This document shows positions 1 to 10,195 of a stretch of 64,000 nucleotides of DNA, in pieces. The number at the start of each line of letters is the position of its first letter. The first letter of the stretch is position 1. A program made the translations under genes and the position numbers. This stretch comes from SXNM01 sp964586155 (GTDB taxonomy: Bacteria > Myxococcota_A > UBA9042), in contig CAZPHC010000036.1 in NCBI GenBank assembly GCA_964586155.1, positions 1 through 64,000 on the forward strand, written 5' to 3'. Under the pieces are notes generated by a model. The model saw only the letters and a list, made by a program, of their open reading frames with translations, searched no databases and had not been told where the DNA came from.

Positions 1-1196
<1,196 letters not shown>

Positions 1197-1205
1197 GCCA
1201 GGGCG

Positions 1206-2351
1206 CTATTGGCCCTTGCGGCGGCGCATCTCCGCCGCCAGCGCGTCGATCATCGCCGAGTCGGCCGCGTTGTGCAGCGACGTCGTGTAGCGCGGGTTCG
1301 GCTGCATCCCGTAGCGCAAGAACGGCCGCACCTTCCCCTCCAGCACCGTCTGCGTGACGCTCGCCGAGCGCAGCGGCTTGCCGTAGAAGCGCGACTGCAT
1401 CTCCTTGTCGCTGAAGCTGAAGCCCTGGCGCGCGAGGTACAGGGCGCGGCAGGCCTGCAACTCATTGTCGTTGCGCATCACCAACAGGCGCTGCAGCTGC
1501 GCCGGGCCGTCCGCGGACCGCCAGGCGTCGGCGATGGCGCGTGGATCCGGGCAGCGCATGGCGCCACCGAGGCGGTTCGCGGTGCCGATGTGGACGACGA
1601 CGGGCTCCTCGCTCTTCCAGCCGCGGGCGCGCAGGTCGATGCGGGTCTCGGGCTTGCCCTGCAGCGCGCCGACCGTGCCGAGGCGGGTGTCGTAGCTGAC
1701 GAGCTTGAGCTCGGCCGGGTGACCCAGCGTCCAGGGCCGATCCGGCAGCGAGATCGCGATGTCGAGCGCCTTGATGTACTTGCGCCACGGGGCCACGCCG
1801 CGGATCGTGGCGAAGGTGCCGTCACCGTCGATGGTCTGGGCGACGTTCCAGCGGATCTCCAGCAACACCGTGCCCTTGGCCGCCAGCGTCATCGGCCAGC
1901 GGTAGACCCTGCCGAACGAGGGCCACCACGGCGTCTGCTCGGGCTCGGTGATCACGGACGGAACGACCGTCTCGCCGTCGACGGTGATCGACAGCGCGTC
2001 GAGGTGGCCGACCCTGCGTCCGTTGCAGACCTCCTCTTCGCCGTTGCACGGGCGCTCGGGCAGGTTCAGCTGGAATGTCTGCTCGGTCTTGGCCAGGTTG
2101 CGGATCTGCAACACGATCTGGCCGCTCCATGGCGCGTCGTCCGACGCCAGCGAGAGCTCGATCGTGGCCTGCTCGACCTTGATCTTCGGCGCATCGCCCA
2201 GCTGCGGCAGCCAGATCTCGCCGCCGCGTGTCGGTTCCTGCGCGAACGCGACCGGCGCGACGAACGTGGTCAGCGCCAGGGCCGCCGCAGCGACGGCGGG
2301 GAATCCGACGCGGCGCGTGCGCGTAGGGACCATGTGGGCAAGTCGGGACAT
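1206..2351 (-). CDS. Secreted protein with C-terminal YARHG domain
   Basis: 381 aa. An N-terminal signal peptide has a basic n-region, an Ala/Leu core and a likely cleavage after VAFA. The middle looks like beta-rich extracellular sequence with a few Cys. Residues about 305-350 (CRALYLARQGFSFSDKEMQ...) match the YARHG domain, a small extracellular domain whose family signature is Tyr-Ala-Arg-His-Gly; here it reads YLARQG. Function of the family is unknown. The ATG at 2351 is preceded by GGAGG six bases upstream, which fixes the start. It lies 190 b beyond the end of the operon upstream on the same strand and is convergent with the thioredoxin-fold gene (9 b between stops). Confidence 0.75.
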   Translation of the reverse strand: MSRLAHMVPTRTRRVGFPAVAAAALALTTFVAPVAFAQEPTRGGEIWLPQLGDAPKIKVEQATIELSLASDDAPWSGQIVLQIRNLAKTEQTFQLNLPERPCNGEEEVCNGRRVGHLDALSITVDGETVVPSVITEPEQTPWWPSFGRVYRWPMTLAAKGTVLLEIRWNVAQTIDGDGTFATIRGVAPWRKYIKALDIAISLPDRPWTLGHPAELKLVSYDTRLGTVGALQGKPETRIDLRARGWKSEEPVVVHIGTANRLGGAMRCPDPRAIADAWRSADGPAQLQRLLVMRNDNELQACRALYLARQGFSFSDKEMQSRFYGKPLRSASVTQTVLEGKVRPFLRYGMQPNPRYTTSLHNAADSAMIDALAAEMRRRKGQ

Positions 2352-2541
2352 CGCGGACCTCCAACGAGGACATGCTCGTGGCGATCACCCTACTGCCTTC
2401 CGGCACAGACGCCAGAAGATCCAGTGGTTCTGGCCATGCGCCCCGCAGTCGCGCGGTAAGAACGCCGCCGTGGCAGCGACACGAGGCGTCGCTTCTTGCC
2501 GGTGTGGCTGGTGGCGTGACGCGCGGCGTGACGGGGCAGCG

Positions 2542-3117
2542 TCAAGGCGCGAGCTCGCCGAGCGCTCCGCCGCCCGCGGATTCGACCTCGAGCCAGACCT
2601 CGACGCCGTCGCGCCGCGGCACCGAGCAGCCGTGCAGCGTGCATTGTTGCCAGATGGCGATGAACGTCAGCTTGTGTCGGCCGGGCGGGGTGCCCGGGGC
2701 GACGCGCAGGCGCACGCCGACCTGCTGGTCGCCCTCGTAGCAGAGCAGCGGCGCCGGCCGATGCTCGAAGCGCACCAGCTGCGGCTGCGGCGGCAGATCG
2801 ATGCGCTCGACCTGGACGAAGCTGGCCCGCGGCGGCTGCAGCGAGACCGGCTCGATGCCCGGGTCCGCCGACGCGCCGGCGGGCAGGTAGTAGCCCTCGG
2901 CGATCCGCAGCTCCAGCGGCACGTCGACGGCGTGGCCCGGCGCGGCGCGGACCTCGGCGCCGACCCAGCGGACCGCGTGGCGTTCGGCGCGCTCGCGCAG
3001 CTCCGTCTCGGCGGCCATGCGCTCGGCCAGGCCCGGGCCGCACGCGGCGAGCGCCACAGCCATCAGGAGCCAGGCCGGCACGGCGAGCATGGTCGACACC
3101 AACGCTGGCGGGGGCAT
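2542..3117 (-). CDS. Lipoprotein with DsbD N-terminal-like domain
   Basis: 191 aa. The signal peptide ends in a lipobox, LAAC, with the lipidated Cys near residue 26. The body resembles the immunoglobulin-like N-terminal domain of thiol:disulfide interchange protein DsbD, with a Cys pair in CTLHGC near residues 160-165. This suggests a redox-active or structural disulfide in a lipid-anchored periplasmic domain without the DsbD membrane part. The start ATG lies 3 b after the stop of the GNAT gene, so the two are co-translated. The assignment to DsbD-N is by motif and general pattern only; a plain lipoprotein of unknown role is the alternative. Confidence 0.65.
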   Translation of the reverse strand: MPPPALVSTMLAVPAWLLMAVALAACGPGLAERMAAETELRERAERHAVRWVGAEVRAAPGHAVDVPLELRIAEGYYLPAGASADPGIEPVSLQPPRASFVQVERIDLPPQPQLVRFEHRPAPLLCYEGDQQVGVRLRVAPGTPPGRHKLTFIAIWQQCTLHGCSVPRRDGVEVWLEVESAGGGALGELAP

Positions 3118-3120
3118 CGT

Positions 3121-3603
3121 CTAGCGTCGCTCCAGGGTCCGCGCCATCATGTGGTGACCGATGCCGACCTCGACGAACGGTTCGCCCGTCACGGCGTAGC
3201 CCATGCGCTCGTAGAAGCCCATCGCCGTGTCACGGGCGTGCAGGTGGATCCCGGTCAATCCCGCCTCGGCGACCTGCGCCTCCAGGTGGCGCACCAGGGC
3301 TCGGCCGACGCCCGCCGCCTGCAGCGCGGGATCGACGGCCATCTGGAACAGCCGGCCGCCGTCCGGGGCGTCCTGGTGGAAGAGCACGCAGCCGACGACG
3401 CGGTCTGCAGCGTCGAGCGCGACGAAATGCCACGCGTCGTCCTCGAAGCCAAAGCGCACGGTGTCGCGGCCCATGCCGAGCGGCGCACGCAGGACGCGGT
3501 AGCGCAGGTCCATCTCTGCGTCGTGGGCAGGGCTCCCGACGTCGATGCGAACGATGCGCACGGCCCCTGCGCGTGCAGGCGGCGTCACGGGCGGCGAGGT
3601 CAT
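3121..3603 (-). CDS. GNAT-family N-acetyltransferase
   Basis: 160 aa, the normal size of a single GNAT domain. The acetyl-CoA pyrophosphate-binding motif is LQAAGVGRAL (residues 94-103), preceded by the beta-4 strand FQMAVDP and followed by the typical ARDTAMGFYERMGY segment (residues about 123-136). The substrate cannot be read from sequence. The ATG at 3603 overlaps the TGA of the upstream lipoprotein gene (ATGA), which supports this start and translational coupling. A much longer in-frame reading upstream is antisense/shadow sequence of the lipoprotein and anti-sigma genes. Confidence 0.85.
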   Translation of the reverse strand: MTSPPVTPPARAGAVRIVRIDVGSPAHDAEMDLRYRVLRAPLGMGRDTVRFGFEDDAWHFVALDAADRVVGCVLFHQDAPDGGRLFQMAVDPALQAAGVGRALVRHLEAQVAEAGLTGIHLHARDTAMGFYERMGYAVTGEPFVEVGIGHHMMARTLERR

Positions 3604-5189
3604 CAGGGCTCCGGGGTGACGGGGGGCGGGGCGGCGGACGGCGAGGACGCGGCGGCGTCGCCAGTGCACGCGGCCGGCGTCGCCGCAAGGGTCTTGGCCG
3701 ATTGGACCGGGATCACGCAGCGATCGAGGCAGGCGTCGCCCTGGCTCGCCCAGCGCAGGCCGCCGTCGCACGGGTCGCCGAGCTGGTGACACGGCAGCAC
3801 CGCGTCGACGTCGCCGCCGCTGAGCGCGTTGGGCCAGCGGACGCGGGCGGCGGTCCACAGCGTCAGCGGATCGACGCGCTGCGGCCCGAGCTCGGCGACC
3901 AGCAACCCCTCGACGAAGATGCGAACCTGGGCCAACGCCGGGCCGTTGCCGTGGTCGTCCCAGTGGTGGACGGCGACGGTGTAGGTCTGCGGCAGCGCCG
4001 ACGTGCCCGAGGGGACGGCGACCTCGGCGACCTCGGGGCCCGCGCCGTGGTGATTCTCGACGACGAGCACGCCGTCGTCGTCGCTGCCGATGAAGCCCCA
4101 GGGCTGCGCGGGCGTCGCGTCCCAGACGTCCCAATGGCTGCTGAACCAGGGGTCGGGCGTACCGTCGCAATCGCGGTCGAGGCCGTCGGTCGGCGCCATC
4201 GCCAGGTGCAGGTCGAGGTCGCTCAGATCCGGGCTGCGGGCGTGCACCTTGGCCCCTGCGAGCGGCTGCCACAGCAGCTCGACGTGCAGCCCGGCGTCCG
4301 GAACGACGTCGATCTCGCTGCAGACCTCGGCGCAGCCGAGCGTGCCGATGGTGTCGCGGACGTCGGCGCAGACGCGCCAGGTGCCAGCGATCGACGCGAC
4401 GAACGACGTCTTGGCCGCGTCTGCCAGCACCGGCGCCGGCACGAGGTCCCCCGGAGGCGAGATCGTCCACCGGGCCGAGACCTTGGCCCCGGTCGGGCTC
4501 TGGCTGCCCGAGACGTCGAGGGCGACGACGGCGCCCGGCAGCACCTGGGCCGGCAGCTTCAGCTCGGGAACCAGGCAGCCGAGGTCGGCGTTGCCTGCGA
4601 GCTGCACCGCGACCGGCGGGACGCCAGCCGCCCGCAGCCACCACCAGGCGGTCCACGGCCCGGCAGAGGTCGGCCAGGCGCGCAGCGTCACCGTGCGCAG
4701 GCTGCCCGGCGCAAGGCTCTCGCCGACGGTGAGGCCGTCCAGCTCCATCGACGGGCCGCCGACGAAGGCCAGATGATCGATCACCAGCGTCGTCGTGCCG
4801 CAGTTCTCGACCACGGCGTCGCGGCTCGTGCTCTTGCCGGTCGCGACGCCGAGGAAGCCCAGCGTCCCGCCCGGCAACACACGCAGGCACGGCAGTGGCG
4901 TGCTGGCCTGCGGCGTATGGTTGTCGATGAAGCCCGTGCCGATGCCGACGGGCTGGCCGTCCGGCAGGCTCAGGGCCGAGGGTGTCGGCGCGAGCTGGGG
5001 CACCGGCTGGAGCACGGGCGGTGCCGAGCCCGGCAATTCGAGCACGATGGTGTCGCTGCACGCGACCAAGCCAGCGACCACCCACGCGAAGACGCCGAGC
5101 CGGCTCCACCGACCAAGCGCACGCGCGCCGGCACGACCGCGGCGACGCGGATGTCGGGGACGCGCGACTTGTGCGTGCGGTCGCTCCAT
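3603..5189 (-). CDS. Large lipoprotein with PKD-like region, function unknown
   Basis: 528 aa. A very basic n-region and hydrophobic core end in the lipobox LVAC, so the protein is predicted lipid-anchored. The first half resembles an ASPM/choice-of-anchor D-type beta-sandwich (VVENCGTTTLVIDHLAF). The middle contains a PKD-like stretch (VVALDVSGSQSPTGAKVSARWTI). The C-terminal half has DLDLHL and WDVWDATPAQPWG segments, a pattern recurring in Myxococcota lipoproteins. A Pro/Ala/Ser tail ends the protein. The ATG at 5189 has GAGG five bases upstream. The gene begins 81 b after the anti-sigma gene and its stop overlaps the GNAT start. No enzymatic motif was seen. Confidence 0.75.
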   Translation of the reverse strand: MERPHAQVARPRHPRRRGRAGARALGRWSRLGVFAWVVAGLVACSDTIVLELPGSAPPVLQPVPQLAPTPSALSLPDGQPVGIGTGFIDNHTPQASTPLPCLRVLPGGTLGFLGVATGKSTSRDAVVENCGTTTLVIDHLAFVGGPSMELDGLTVGESLAPGSLRTVTLRAWPTSAGPWTAWWWLRAAGVPPVAVQLAGNADLGCLVPELKLPAQVLPGAVVALDVSGSQSPTGAKVSARWTISPPGDLVPAPVLADAAKTSFVASIAGTWRVCADVRDTIGTLGCAEVCSEIDVVPDAGLHVELLWQPLAGAKVHARSPDLSDLDLHLAMAPTDGLDRDCDGTPDPWFSSHWDVWDATPAQPWGFIGSDDDGVLVVENHHGAGPEVAEVAVPSGTSALPQTYTVAVHHWDDHGNGPALAQVRIFVEGLLVAELGPQRVDPLTLWTAARVRWPNALSGGDVDAVLPCHQLGDPCDGGLRWASQGDACLDRCVIPVQSAKTLAATPAACTGDAAASSPSAAPPPVTPEP

Positions 5190-5269
5190 GGACCTCAGTC
5201 TGCCAGACCCCGGCACGGCTTCCAACGTGGATCTGAGCTGCGCCGCAGCCGCGGCCGCGGCCGGTGTCG

Positions 5270-6148
5270 TCAGGGCGCCAGGCCGGCGATGGCGTCGCGC
5301 ACCGCCTGGCTGTGCAGGCTGCGGCTGTGCTGGCGCAGGAACCGGTTGGCCTTGGACTGCGCGGCTCCGACCTTGCCCAGCCGGGCCAGCGCGACGATCT
5401 CGAGCGCCTCGCGTTCTTCGGCGAGCTGGCCGTCGGCGAAGCGCCGGCCGTGGTGGCGCAGCGCGGCGAGCGCGGCGTCCGGGCTGCCGTGGTCCAGCGC
5501 GGCGCGTGCGCGTCCGAGCAGCTCGACCTCGACCTTGAGCGCGTCCTCGGGGCGCAGCGGCGGCCGCGGTCGCGCCGTCGCCGGCTCGGGCTCCACGGCC
5601 GCCACCGGGGCCGCGGCCGGTGCCTCGGCGATCGCGACCGGCTCTGCGACCGGCTCTGCGGCGGGCGCAGCGGCCGCCGGGGCCTCTGGCGCGGCCTGCG
5701 CGGGTGCAGCGGCGGCGACCGCACCACGCGGTGGTGCCTCGACGGCTTCGACCGCGACAGCGGCGGCTGCGCTCGGGGAGGCGGGCGTCACCGCCGGGAC
5801 GACGGGCTCGGGCGGGGGCTGCAGCAGCCACGCGATGGCCGCCAGCGTCGCCAGCACCGAGACCCCGCCGATCGCCAACCACGGGCCGGTCCAGGTCCGC
5901 GACCCGCCGGCGGCGCCGACGCCGGCCAGCGGGGGCACGCCGCCGCTCGACGGGGCCCTGCCGGCGCGCGCCCGCGGCGACTCTGCGGTCGATCCTCCGG
6001 CGCCGCCCGGCAGATCGGCCGCGATGCGTTGCCAGAGCGCGTCGCGCGTCGCCGCGCCGGGGCCGGGCTCGTGCTGGAGCCCGTCGAGCAGGCGCGCCAT
6101 CTCGGGGTCGGAGCGCACAGGCGCGTCCATCGTGGGGTCGTGGCTCAT
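5270..6148 (-). CDS. Membrane anti-sigma factor (ECF type)
   Basis: 292 aa. The short N-terminal region (1-90) would bind the sigma factor. A single membrane segment at about 92-110 (LAIGGVSVLATLAAIAWLL) follows. Then comes a long Ala/Pro/Glu/Val-rich periplasmic linker and a helical C-terminal region (about 200-292) with TPR-like character. No zinc anti-sigma motif HxxxCxxC is visible, so it is the zinc-free type common in Myxococcota. Its start overlaps the sigma factor stop (ATGA), the classic arrangement of a sigma factor and its cognate regulator. The pairing is inferred from that coupling and the topology. Confidence 0.8.
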   Translation of the reverse strand: MSHDPTMDAPVRSDPEMARLLDGLQHEPGPGAATRDALWQRIAADLPGGAGGSTAESPRARAGRAPSSGGVPPLAGVGAAGGSRTWTGPWLAIGGVSVLATLAAIAWLLQPPPEPVVPAVTPASPSAAAAVAVEAVEAPPRGAVAAAAPAQAAPEAPAAAAPAAEPVAEPVAIAEAPAAAPVAAVEPEPATARPRPPLRPEDALKVEVELLGRARAALDHGSPDAALAALRHHGRRFADGQLAEEREALEIVALARLGKVGAAQSKANRFLRQHSRSLHSQAVRDAIAGLAP

Positions 6149-6702
6149 GGGGTCTCTCCCGCCAGGCGCCGCACCTCTGCGACGAATCGGGCGCGCGCCA
6201 AGCGCAGGCGCGAATAGAGCGTGTTCAAGGGCGTGTCGGCGGCGGCCGCGATCTCCGGCATCGAGAGGCCCTCGATCTCGTGCAGCACGAAGACATCGCG
6301 CTGTGCCTCGGGCAGCTGCGCGAGCGCGTCGTGGACCCGACGGATGTCCGCTGCCTGGCTCAGGGCCTGGTCGGCCGTCAGCGCCTCGTCGCGCACGTCG
6401 ACGGGCAGGCCCACCTGGACCAGCCGCGCGCTCGCCTTGCGCCGCCAGGCGGCCGCGACGCGCCAGGCGATGCCGGTCAACCAGGGTCGGGCGGGCCGGT
6501 CACGATCGAAGTCATCGAGGCGACGGTACGCGATCAAGAAGACCTCGTGGGTCGCGTCGTCGAGATCGCGCTCAGGAACGCCAAGGCGACGCAGCGCGCA
6601 CCAGACGTCGCGGACATGCGCGTCGTAGAGCGCCCGCAGCTCCTGCTGCCGGGCATCCGGTGCCGGCTGCGCTCGGGCGGCGTGGGTCGCGGGGGCTGCC
6701 AT
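6145..6702 (-). CDS. ECF-family RNA polymerase sigma factor
   Basis: 185 aa, with the two regions of an extracytoplasmic-function sigma70 factor. Region 2 is at about 20-90 (ELRALYDAHVRDVWCALRRL, then DDATHEVFLIAYRRLDDF). Region 4 is at about 122-180 (LAQLPEAQRDVFVLHEIEGLSMPEIAAA then TLYSRLRLARARF). It would direct RNA polymerase to a small regulon, held inactive by the anti-sigma factor encoded immediately downstream. It begins just after the stop of the TSUP-fusion gene (2 b apart), so all three genes form one transcription unit, and the fusion protein may belong to the sensing pathway (inference). Confidence 0.95.
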   Translation of the reverse strand: MAAPATHAARAQPAPDARQQELRALYDAHVRDVWCALRRLGVPERDLDDATHEVFLIAYRRLDDFDRDRPARPWLTGIAWRVAAAWRRKASARLVQVGLPVDVRDEALTADQALSQAADIRRVHDALAQLPEAQRDVFVLHEIEGLSMPEIAAAADTPLNTLYSRLRLARARFVAEVRRLAGETP

Positions 6703-6703
6703 C

Positions 6704-8737
6704 TCACCTCACGTCGTTGCGGGCCAGGTCGGTCGGCAGCGCCGCGGTGGGGGCGGCCGCCGCGGGTCGTGCCAGCATGTCTCGCCAGGAGTTTGCCCCG
6801 AGCCGGGGCATTCCGTCACGCCCGGTCCGCGCGCCGGGCGTGGTCGCCGCCAGGCGCCGCCCGACGCCGACGCCGACCCGCCAGCGCAGCGCCAGGCCGA
6901 CCGAGCCGTGCCAGGGTCTCGAGCGCCAGAGCACGCCCCCATCGTCGAACCGGACCTCGAGCGGCGCGATCATGCGCCCGACCGAGGTCTGCAGCGCGAC
7001 CTCGCCGTCGGACCAGCGCCACAAGCGCACCTGCAGCGCGGCGTCGGCGGCGAACCACAGCCCGCGCGGCCCGGGCAGTCCGTCGTGGGTCAGGCTGACG
7101 CGGCCGATCGTGGGCCCGAGGTCGACGCTGACGGGGCCGGCCACCGCGCCCACGGTGGCGCACACGCCCCAGCGGGTGGCGACGACGCTGCGGGTCGCCA
7201 ACGGCGCCGCTGCGCTGGTGGCGACCTCCCAACCCAGCGCGCCGCGCCAGGCGAACCGCGCACGTGGGCCACGCCGCCAGCCCGAGACCGGCCACGCAGC
7301 CCAGACCGACAGACGTCCACGACCCGAGGTCGCGGGCAAGGCCGCCGCTTCGGCCGCGAGGTCGGCGACCAGGCCCCAGCTGCGCGCCGCCGGCTGTGCA
7401 TCGTCCGGGGCCGTCGCAGGCGACGGCAGCGCCACCTCGGTCGCGGCGGGCGGGGCATCGACGGCTGCGCTCGGGCCGTCGGGCGCCACCGTCGCGGGGC
7501 GGCGACCGACGCTGGGGCCGGGCCCGGCGGATGGCATCCGGGGCGGCGCAGGCGGCAGCCGCTCGAGGGCGATGCAGGTCAACAAGGCCGCCGCGTCGAC
7601 CAGGGCAGTCGGGGTCGAGCCCCGCACGGTGCGCTGGCCGAAGGTGGCACCGTCGACCTGCAGACGCGAGGTCGCGAGCAGCCCTGGTGGCCGTCCGGCT
7701 CGTGGCCGCGACGAACGCTCCGCCGGATCGCGTTCGACCGTGAGCCAGAGCACGACGTCACGGCCGGCGGCGCAGCGCTCGATGGTGGTCTGCGCCCGCG
7801 CGGTCAAGGCCTGCGCGTCGGCCTCCGAGAGCGACGCGCTCGGCTCGATGGACGCCAACACCCGGACCTGGCTCGCGGTCTGGGCCACGGCCGGCGACGG
7901 CAACGACAGCCACACGCCCACGCCGACCGCGGCGACCCACCAGCCGACCTGCAGCAACGCGAGCCGCAGCGCGGCGACGACGACCATCACGGCCGTCGCG
8001 ACCCGGATCCGTGCGGCGGCCAGCGGGCCGACGCTGAGGGTCGCGCCGAACCACGCCCCGATCGCCATGCCGACCGCCAGGCTGGCCCCGGCGGCGAACT
8101 CGAGGTGGGACGCGCCCGCAAACTGCCAGATCGCCAGGGGCGTGTACCAGAGCACCAACTCGACCTTGAGCACGTTGGCGCGGGCCAGGTCGAAGCCACC
8201 GAGGCCGCGCAGCACGAGCAGCAGCGTGAAGCCGACGCCGGCCTGGATCAGGCCGCCGTACCAGCCGGCGGCGACCAGCCCCGCGGCGAGGCGCAGGTCC
8301 ATCGCACGGCGCTGCGTCGGCGCGATCGCCGGCGTCAGCCGCTGCTCGCCGACCACGAGAAGGACGGTTGCCAACAGGGTGGCGCCGATGATCAGCTTGC
8401 GCGTGCCGCCGTCGCCCAGCGTCGCCGCCTGCCACGCGCCGAGGCCGGCACCGACGGCCACCGGCAGGCTCAAGCGAAGGCTGGTGCCCAGATCGCTGCG
8501 ACCGGCGCGGCGGAACTGCCAGACAGCGGCGATCGACTGGGCCATGACAGCGATGCGGAACGTTCCGTTTGCGGTCGTATCTCCAAGACCCGCAAATAGA
8601 ACAAGCGCAGGCATCGCGAGAAGTCCGCCGCCGCCGGCGAGCACGTTGACCACGCCTGCGACGAGCCCCACCACGAACAGGGCCACGCCCTGGCCGCCAG
8701 CGGCCTCGATGCTCGCGACCAGGTCCGACAACCGCAC
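6704..8737 (-). CDS. TSUP (TauE/SafE) permease fused to a secreted beta-rich domain
   Basis: 677 aa in one uninterrupted frame. Residues 1-265 match the TauE/SafE sulfite/organic-anion exporter family at full family length. They include the glycine-rich VNVLAGGGGLLAMPAL start, several hydrophobic segments and the repeated half from about 150. Residues 251-285 form a hydrophobic stretch ending SPAVAQ, which reads like a signal peptide with an AVA cleavage site. Residues 290-677 look like the secreted third partner often found beside ECF sigma/anti-sigma pairs: an SIEPSASLSEAD segment, a Pro/Ala linker, then alternating beta-strand sequence typical of an outer-membrane barrel. Either this is a true fusion or the stop codon of the first gene was lost. 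Met251 (codon at 7987) could start the second protein separately. Confidence 0.75.
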   Translation of the reverse strand: MRLSDLVASIEAAGGQGVALFVVGLVAGVVNVLAGGGGLLAMPALVLFAGLGDTTANGTFRIAVMAQSIAAVWQFRRAGRSDLGTSLRLSLPVAVGAGLGAWQAATLGDGGTRKLIIGATLLATVLLVVGEQRLTPAIAPTQRRAMDLRLAAGLVAAGWYGGLIQAGVGFTLLLVLRGLGGFDLARANVLKVELVLWYTPLAIWQFAGASHLEFAAGASLAVGMAIGAWFGATLSVGPLAAARIRVATAVMVVVAALRLALLQVGWWVAAVGVGVWLSLPSPAVAQTASQVRVLASIEPSASLSEADAQALTARAQTTIERCAAGRDVVLWLTVERDPAERSSRPRAGRPPGLLATSRLQVDGATFGQRTVRGSTPTALVDAAALLTCIALERLPPAPPRMPSAGPGPSVGRRPATVAPDGPSAAVDAPPAATEVALPSPATAPDDAQPAARSWGLVADLAAEAAALPATSGRGRLSVWAAWPVSGWRRGPRARFAWRGALGWEVATSAAAPLATRSVVATRWGVCATVGAVAGPVSVDLGPTIGRVSLTHDGLPGPRGLWFAADAALQVRLWRWSDGEVALQTSVGRMIAPLEVRFDDGGVLWRSRPWHGSVGLALRWRVGVGVGRRLAATTPGARTGRDGMPRLGANSWRDMLARPAAAAPTAALPTDLARNDVR

Positions 8738-8859
8738 TCCTCCTGCCGAGCCTCGCGCGGCCGACGCACGCTCGCGGTCCCGATCGGCGACCCACGGCCC
8801 ACGCGACGTTCCCGGCTCCAGGCTTGCACGAGCGCGAGCCTGCCGCCACCATCGTCGCC

Positions 8860-10113
8860 ATGCGTCACCTGACCAGCGCCATCGCCGGCTCGATCGTCCT
8901 CGCCTTCGCCGGCGTCTGGGTCTTTGGCGGGGCGATGGCCGAGGTCGCCTGGCTCGGCGAGCTGTTCCTGCGCGCGCTCAAGAGCATCATCGTGCCGCTC
9001 GTGATGTTGTCGATGCTGACGGGCATCACGGGCTTGGGCGACGTGCGACGCCTCGGCAGGCTCGGAACGCGGACGCTGATCTACTTCGCCGCGACGACCG
9101 GGCTCGCCGTCGTCCTCGGCGCGGTCCTGGTCAGCCTGATCCAGCCGGGCGTCGGCATCGCAGCGTCCGGGCTCGCGATTCCAGACAAGGTCGCGGCAAA
9201 GCGCGATCTTGGGCTATCGGACATCGTGTTGGGCTTTGTGTCCGACAACATCGTCGGCGCGATGGCCGACCTGCAGATGTTGCCGCTGATCGTCTTCTCG
9301 CTCGCGCTCGGCGTGGTGCTGACGACGATGGGGGCGCGCGCGCGGCCGCTGATCGAGCTGCTGGAGATCGGCAACGACGCGATGATGCGCCTGGTGCACC
9401 TGCTGATGTGGCTGGCGCCGGTCGGTATCTTCGGCCTCGTCGGCGGTCGGTTCGGCAAGGCCGTTGCGCAGGGCGGCTTCGACGGCTTCGTCGCGCAGCT
9501 CACGGCCGTCGGTGCCTACATGGCCACGATCCTCATCGGCCTCGGCCTGCACGCCATCGTCGTGCTGCCACTCGTGCTCTGGCTGGTCGGGCGCCGCGCT
9601 CCCTGGCCCTACGCCCGGGGCATGGGCACCGCCCTGCTGGCGGCGTTCTCGACCGCGAGCTCGTCGGCGACGCTGCCGCTGACGCTCGAGGGCGTCGAAG
9701 AGCGCAACGGCATCGATCGGCGGGCAGCGCAGCTCGTCGTGCCGATGGGCGCCACCGTGAACATGAACGGCACCGCGCTCTACGAGGCGGTCGCGGCGAT
9801 CTTCATCGCCCAGGCCCTGGGCATCGAGTTGTCGACCGGCCAGCTGCTCGTCGTCGCGATCACGGCGACCCTGGCCGCCATCGGCGCGGCCGGCATCCCC
9901 GAGGCCGGGCTCGTGACGATGGTGATGGTCCTGCGCGCCGTCGATCTTCCGCTCGAGGGCGTCGAGCTGATCCTCGCGGTGGACTGGCTGCTCGATCGGT
10001 TCCGCACCGCCGTCAATGTCTGGGGCGACGCCGTCGGAGCCGCCGTCGTGGCGGCCGCCGTGCCGGATCTCGACGAAGGCGCGGCGGTCGTGGCGGACGA
10101 CGCCGCGGCTTGA
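8860..10113 (+). CDS. Dicarboxylate/amino acid:cation symporter (DAACS)
   Basis: 417 aa, family-typical length, with about eight hydrophobic segments. Signature elements of the GltP/DctA/SstT family are all present: the serine-rich hairpin STASSSATLPLTL, the cation-binding motif GATVNMNGTALYEAV (NMNGT in place of the commoner NMDGT), and the last helix DWLLDRFRTAVNVWGDAVGA. It takes up dicarboxylates or acidic/neutral amino acids with Na+ or H+; the exact substrate is not readable. I prefer the ATG at 8860, because the in-frame TTG at 8824 only adds a charged extension. It is divergent from the TSUP-fusion operon across 122 b. Confidence 0.93.
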   Translation: MRHLTSAIAGSIVLAFAGVWVFGGAMAEVAWLGELFLRALKSIIVPLVMLSMLTGITGLGDVRRLGRLGTRTLIYFAATTGLAVVLGAVLVSLIQPGVGIAASGLAIPDKVAAKRDLGLSDIVLGFVSDNIVGAMADLQMLPLIVFSLALGVVLTTMGARARPLIELLEIGNDAMMRLVHLLMWLAPVGIFGLVGGRFGKAVAQGGFDGFVAQLTAVGAYMATILIGLGLHAIVVLPLVLWLVGRRAPWPYARGMGTALLAAFSTASSSATLPLTLEGVEERNGIDRRAAQLVVPMGATVNMNGTALYEAVAAIFIAQALGIELSTGQLLVVAITATLAAIGAAGIPEAGLVTMVMVLRAVDLPLEGVELILAVDWLLDRFRTAVNVWGDAVGAAVVAAAVPDLDEGAAVVADDAAA

Positions 10114-10195
10114 ACGCTGCATCTCGACGCGGAACGCGCTATCGTACCCCGTCAGGCGCCGACCCCACGGCGGCGACGAACCCGCGGACGATGCG

